Source: Tissierellales bacterium
GTDB taxonomy: Bacteria > Bacillota > Clostridia > Tissierellales > Tissierellaceae
Assembly (NCBI GenBank): GCA_014360205.1
Contig: JACIXZ010000007.1
Span: 47,599-111,598 of the forward strand
DNA: 64,000 nt
Direction of reading: 5' to 3'
This document shows, piece by piece, positions 60,986 through 64,000 of the stretch (its first letter is position 1; the number at the start of each line of letters is the position of its first letter). The notes beneath the pieces were generated by a model that ran no database searches, was not told the DNA's origin, and saw nothing but the letters and a program-made list of their open reading frames with translations. The translations under genes were made by a program, and so were the position numbers.

Positions 60986-63900
60986 TTGTTTAATAGAGTT
61001 ATAGATACAATAAAAAGGAATGAAAAAGTAATATATTTAGCACCTTCAGATGAACTAATTGAATTTGTAAGAGAAAGTGTACTTAAAGAATTAGGGGCAT
61101 TATATGATATCGATGTTATAACATTTGATGATTTAGCAATGAATATTTCAAAGGATTTTATGGAGGAAAGAGAAGTTATTTCAGAGGAAAGTTCACTAAT
61201 AATTTTAGAAAATATAATAAAAAAAATGCATTATGATCAAATGCTGGATTGTTTTGATAAAGTTTATAACAAAAATGGATTTATCATAAATGTATTAAAC
61301 GAGATTAGAACTTTGAAAGAAAATAACATAGGATATGAAGATCTTTTGAAAAAAATTAGCTCAATAAATGATCAAGTTATCTACAATAAATCGATTGAAC
61401 TAGCTGAAATATATAAGGAATATACAAATAAACTTAAAGAACTAAACTTGCTGGATTTAAATGACTTAATATTTATAGCAATTGAAAACATAGATAAGAC
61501 GAGATTTTTTGATGGGGTAAATATGTTTATAATCGATGGCTATATTGATATATCAAATAGTGAAGAGAGATTGATAAAGGCAATAAAAGATAACTTCAAT
61601 ATGGATTATATTTATCATTTACCTCTAGATATCCCATTTATTAGGTCTTTTGCAGAAAATGAAATTTTAAAATTTGTAAAAGAAAACAATTTTGAAATAA
61701 TATATGATGACTTTATTAAAAATAGTAAATACAAAGAACTATCCAGTGTGATATTTGAATCTGGAAAAGTTAAGTGTAGTGGAATTGAAATCATTGATGC
61801 TCCATGTATTGAAGATGAGATAAGACAAGTTGCTGGTAAGATAAAGGATATATTGATGCAGAACGACAACATAGACTTATCCAGGATAGCATTGATTATC
61901 GCTGATAAGATGACCTATGAAGAAAAAATACTTGATATATTTAATGAATATGGCATTCATATTGCATTGAGTAAATCTGAAAAAATCACAAATATTCCAT
62001 TTATACGAACTTTAATTTCGTTTCTAAAATTGAAAACATACAGATTTAATAAGGATTTGTTAAAAGAAATTGCAGCAAGCCCATATATAGATCTAGAAAG
62101 TAGAGAAGGCATTTTATATATATTAAACAATTTTTACAAAGGAATTGATACGAACAATTATTTAAATAATTTATCTAATGAAGATGCGAAGATTAGAGAA
62201 ATAAGCAAGTCTTTTATTGAATTTGATGAAAAGGTAAGCGAAAGATTGTCTCTTTTTGAATCAGAAGCTAAATTCGAGGAGTTTAAGGATGAACTTATCA
62301 AAATAATTAATGATCTTAAGCTAAAGGAAAGAATTATAGATTTATACAACAGCAATGACATATCATTTGATTTGATGACAAGAGATTTAAAAGCCTTATT
62401 CGAATTTGAAGATATCTTAAATAATATCGCTAAGTCTTATGCGTACTATAATAGGGATATTAGCTACAATGAGTTTATATTAACACTTGATTTCTATCTA
62501 AGAGAAAAAACTGTCATATTAAATAATAAGCTAAGTTATGGGGTAAAAGTATTAACTACTGAAGTGATTAGAGGCACGACGTATGATTATGTATTTTTTA
62601 TGGGTTTAAATGAAGGTATAATCCCTAGTATAATAAATAATACTGGGATATATTCTAACAGGGAGAGGGATTTATTAAATAATTCAAAGTCAAATAGAAA
62701 TCGATACGAGATGGATAAAGAAAAAATAAGATTTTTATTTTCAATAGCATCAGCTAATAAAGCGTTATATTTAAGTTATAGGACAGCAAATGAAGATGGA
62801 TCATATATAGCAAAATCTCAATTTCTTGATGAACTATTGTATAAGATAGGAGAAAATACATCGAAAAAGACTTTAAGATCAATGAAAAATAGGTTTGAAT
62901 TCGATTCAGTATATTCTAAAAATGAAGCCTTAATGAGATATTGTATGACCCATGAAAAAGAAGTCAGCCAATTATTAAGTAATATTTCAAGTAGAGAGTT
63001 AAAAAATATTATAATGGCTCGAAGTATTGAAGACAAAAGAAATGGTGAGATATACACAGAGTATGATGGGAGGGTTGATGAAAATTTAGCATACAAAATA
63101 TTTGACGATGCTAAATACAGCGCTTCTAAAATAATGACATATAACAAATGTCATTTTAAATATCTTCTTGAACAAGGATTAGGTGTATATAAATGGGATG
63201 AGGACGTATTTTCTAGTATCAATCAAGGGAATATATTCCATGAAATATTAGCAAACTATTATAGAGAATTTATTCAAAATAAAACGATTTACGATGAACA
63301 AAAAATTGAATATTTAGCAGATTTAGCATTCAATAAATACGGACTAGTTCTTGAAGATATTTTAACTGATAGAACAAAAAGGATTATTCTCGATAAAATT
63401 AAAAAGTTCATTAGTGTAGACGTTGAATTTAATGAGAAAATAGATTTTAGACCATTTTTTATAGAACAATGGTTTTCAGAAGATGATTTAGCAGAAAATG
63501 CACAGATTTATGGTCGTATTGACAGAGTTGATTTAGAGTATTCTTGCAATAAGCCAACAGGAAGGTACATAGTATATGATTACAAAATGTCTAACGCAGG
63601 GTCGTTAAGCGATATTTTAAAAGGTGATGCAATACAGGTTATCATATATTATTCTGCTGTGGAAAAATTGCTTAAATCAAAAGGGTTAAATCCTAAGTGT
63701 GTTGCTCTAGTGTATTATGATATAAATAAAACAATTGAAAGAGGAAAACCTAAAATTTCAGGAGTAATTGTGGATGAAACGAGAAAAATTCTCGATATAG
63801 ATCGAAAAACCAATACAGTTTTAGAAGAAAATTTAGATGTAATATTTACTCATATTAATAAAAACTTCATAGAAAATAGCATAAAAGGAATAAATAAAGG

Positions 63901-64000
63901 GTTATTTACACTGCCAATGAAATGCAAATACATTAATAACTATGGTTATAAGTGCGATTTTCAAGATATCTGTCGATATAATCCTATTGTGTTAATGAAT
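60986..64000 (+). CDS. addB: AddB-like helicase/nuclease subunit, 3' end beyond window
   Basis: 1005 codons open to the window edge from TTG 60986 (GAGGTGAT upstream). The C-terminal part has the RecB-type nuclease: RIDRVDLEY and YIVYDYKMS with the metal-binding Asp and Lys, near 850-870, and the AddB iron-sulfur cysteines C722 (YNKCHFKYL), C980, C990 and C996. An inactive helicase-like region precedes it. The N-terminal segment EKVIYLAPSDELIEFV has no GxxGxGKT Walker A, unlike Bacillus AddB. With AddA, presumably downstream, it processes double-strand breaks. Confidence 0.85.
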   Translation, partial: MFNRVIDTIKRNEKVIYLAPSDELIEFVRESVLKELGALYDIDVITFDDLAMNISKDFMEEREVISEESSLIILENIIKKMHYDQMLDCFDKVYNKNGFIINVLNEIRTLKENNIGYEDLLKKISSINDQVIYNKSIELAEIYKEYTNKLKELNLLDLNDLIFIAIENIDKTRFFDGVNMFIIDGYIDISNSEERLIKAIKDNFNMDYIYHLPLDIPFIRSFAENEILKFVKENNFEIIYDDFIKNSKYKELSSVIFESGKVKCSGIEIIDAPCIEDEIRQVAGKIKDILMQNDNIDLSRIALIIADKMTYEEKILDIFNEYGIHIALSKSEKITNIPFIRTLISFLKLKTYRFNKDLLKEIAASPYIDLESREGILYILNNFYKGIDTNNYLNNLSNEDAKIREISKSFIEFDEKVSERLSLFESEAKFEEFKDELIKIINDLKLKERIIDLYNSNDISFDLMTRDLKALFEFEDILNNIAKSYAYYNRDISYNEFILTLDFYLREKTVILNNKLSYGVKVLTTEVIRGTTYDYVFFMGLNEGIIPSIINNTGIYSNRERDLLNNSKSNRNRYEMDKEKIRFLFSIASANKALYLSYRTANEDGSYIAKSQFLDELLYKIGENTSKKTLRSMKNRFEFDSVYSKNEALMRYCMTHEKEVSQLLSNISSRELKNIIMARSIEDKRNGEIYTEYDGRVDENLAYKIFDDAKYSASKIMTYNKCHFKYLLEQGLGVYKWDEDVFSSINQGNIFHEILANYYREFIQNKTIYDEQKIEYLADLAFNKYGLVLEDILTDRTKRIILDKIKKFISVDVEFNEKIDFRPFFIEQWFSEDDLAENAQIYGRIDRVDLEYSCNKPTGRYIVYDYKMSNAGSLSDILKGDAIQVIIYYSAVEKLLKSKGLNPKCVALVYYDINKTIERGKPKISGVIVDETRKILDIDRKTNTVLEENLDVIFTHINKNFIENSIKGINKGLFTLPMKCKYINNYGYKCDFQDICRYNPIVLMN

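Overview
The window is a 64 kb chromosomal segment of an AT-rich, low-GC anaerobic Firmicute. Codon use is A/T-ending, Shine-Dalgarno sites are strong AGGAGG types and TTG/GTG starts are frequent. A Clostridia lineage, perhaps Tissierellales-like, is my inference from the mix of pyruvate phosphate dikinase, AcoR/sigma-54-driven acetoin dehydrogenase, a T-box ABC transporter, a clostridial-type pyr operon and GlpP-type glycerol control. No tRNA, rRNA or CRISPR array was seen. Apart from one decayed IS110-family element and small repeats, the window looks like housekeeping chromosome.

Layout. 1-4.1 kb: Leloir galactose genes (aldose epimerase-like 3' end, galE, galT, galK), then decayed DNA and a C-terminal relic of a galactose/ribose-type ABC permease. 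4.1-7.0 kb: small membrane proteins, a nitroreductase, ThpR and an XRE-cupin repressor. 7.1-8.5 kb: a dead IS110-family transposase with a structured 5' noncoding region that could be a bridge RNA relic. 8.6-15.1 kb: DUF819 membrane protein with M19 dipeptidase, a ferritin-like/VIT1 fusion, a Cache-GAF-GGDEF cyclase and a His-rich-tailed EamA transporter. 15.1-18.4 kb: secreted alpha-amylase lipoprotein and alkaline phosphatase. 18.5-27.1 kb: NUDIX protein, acoR, a near-perfect sigma-54 promoter, and Lin0512-acoA-acoB-acoX-acoC-acoL. 27.2-32.2 kb: ppdK, a VTT-domain protein, proC and a LiaF-like protein.

32.3-40.6 kb is a glycerol/dihydroxyacetone island: a GlpP-type leader terminator, glpP, dhaL-dhaM-dhaK, glpF, glpK, a GlpA-like flavoprotein, a second flavoprotein and a DUF1667 protein. 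It supplies uptake, phosphorylation and oxidation of glycerol plus PEP-dependent dihydroxyacetone phosphorylation. 40.6-43.4 kb: a dinB-like polymerase with a LexA box inside its promoter, a small partner gene, and a protein that looks like a B12-binding/radical-SAM protein without its cluster cysteines. 43.4-46.8 kb: OsmC and a three-gene ABC importer behind a T-box leader. 46.9-51.5 kb: HD phosphohydrolase, lipoprotein, an ABC-2 exporter and a HAD phosphatase. 51.5-57.2 kb: the UMP pathway pyrBICFKDE behind a PyrR-type RNA hairpin. 57.3-60.4 kb: an AcpS-NnrD fusion, alanine racemase and a MazEF-type module with an unusual antitoxin. 60.4-61.0 kb: repeats and a large perfect inverted repeat. 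61.0 kb to the end: an AddB-like nuclease, truncated by the window edge.

The most interesting points are the cysteine-less radical-SAM-like protein, the T-box whose acceptor-pairing base does not fit tRNA-Trp although the transporter is TrpXYZ-like, the AcpS-NnrD fusion, the MazE-like antitoxin without a visible ribbon-helix-helix, the possible bridge RNA relic, and the pyr leader, where the same pyrimidine-rich segments could pair with the Shine-Dalgarno site.
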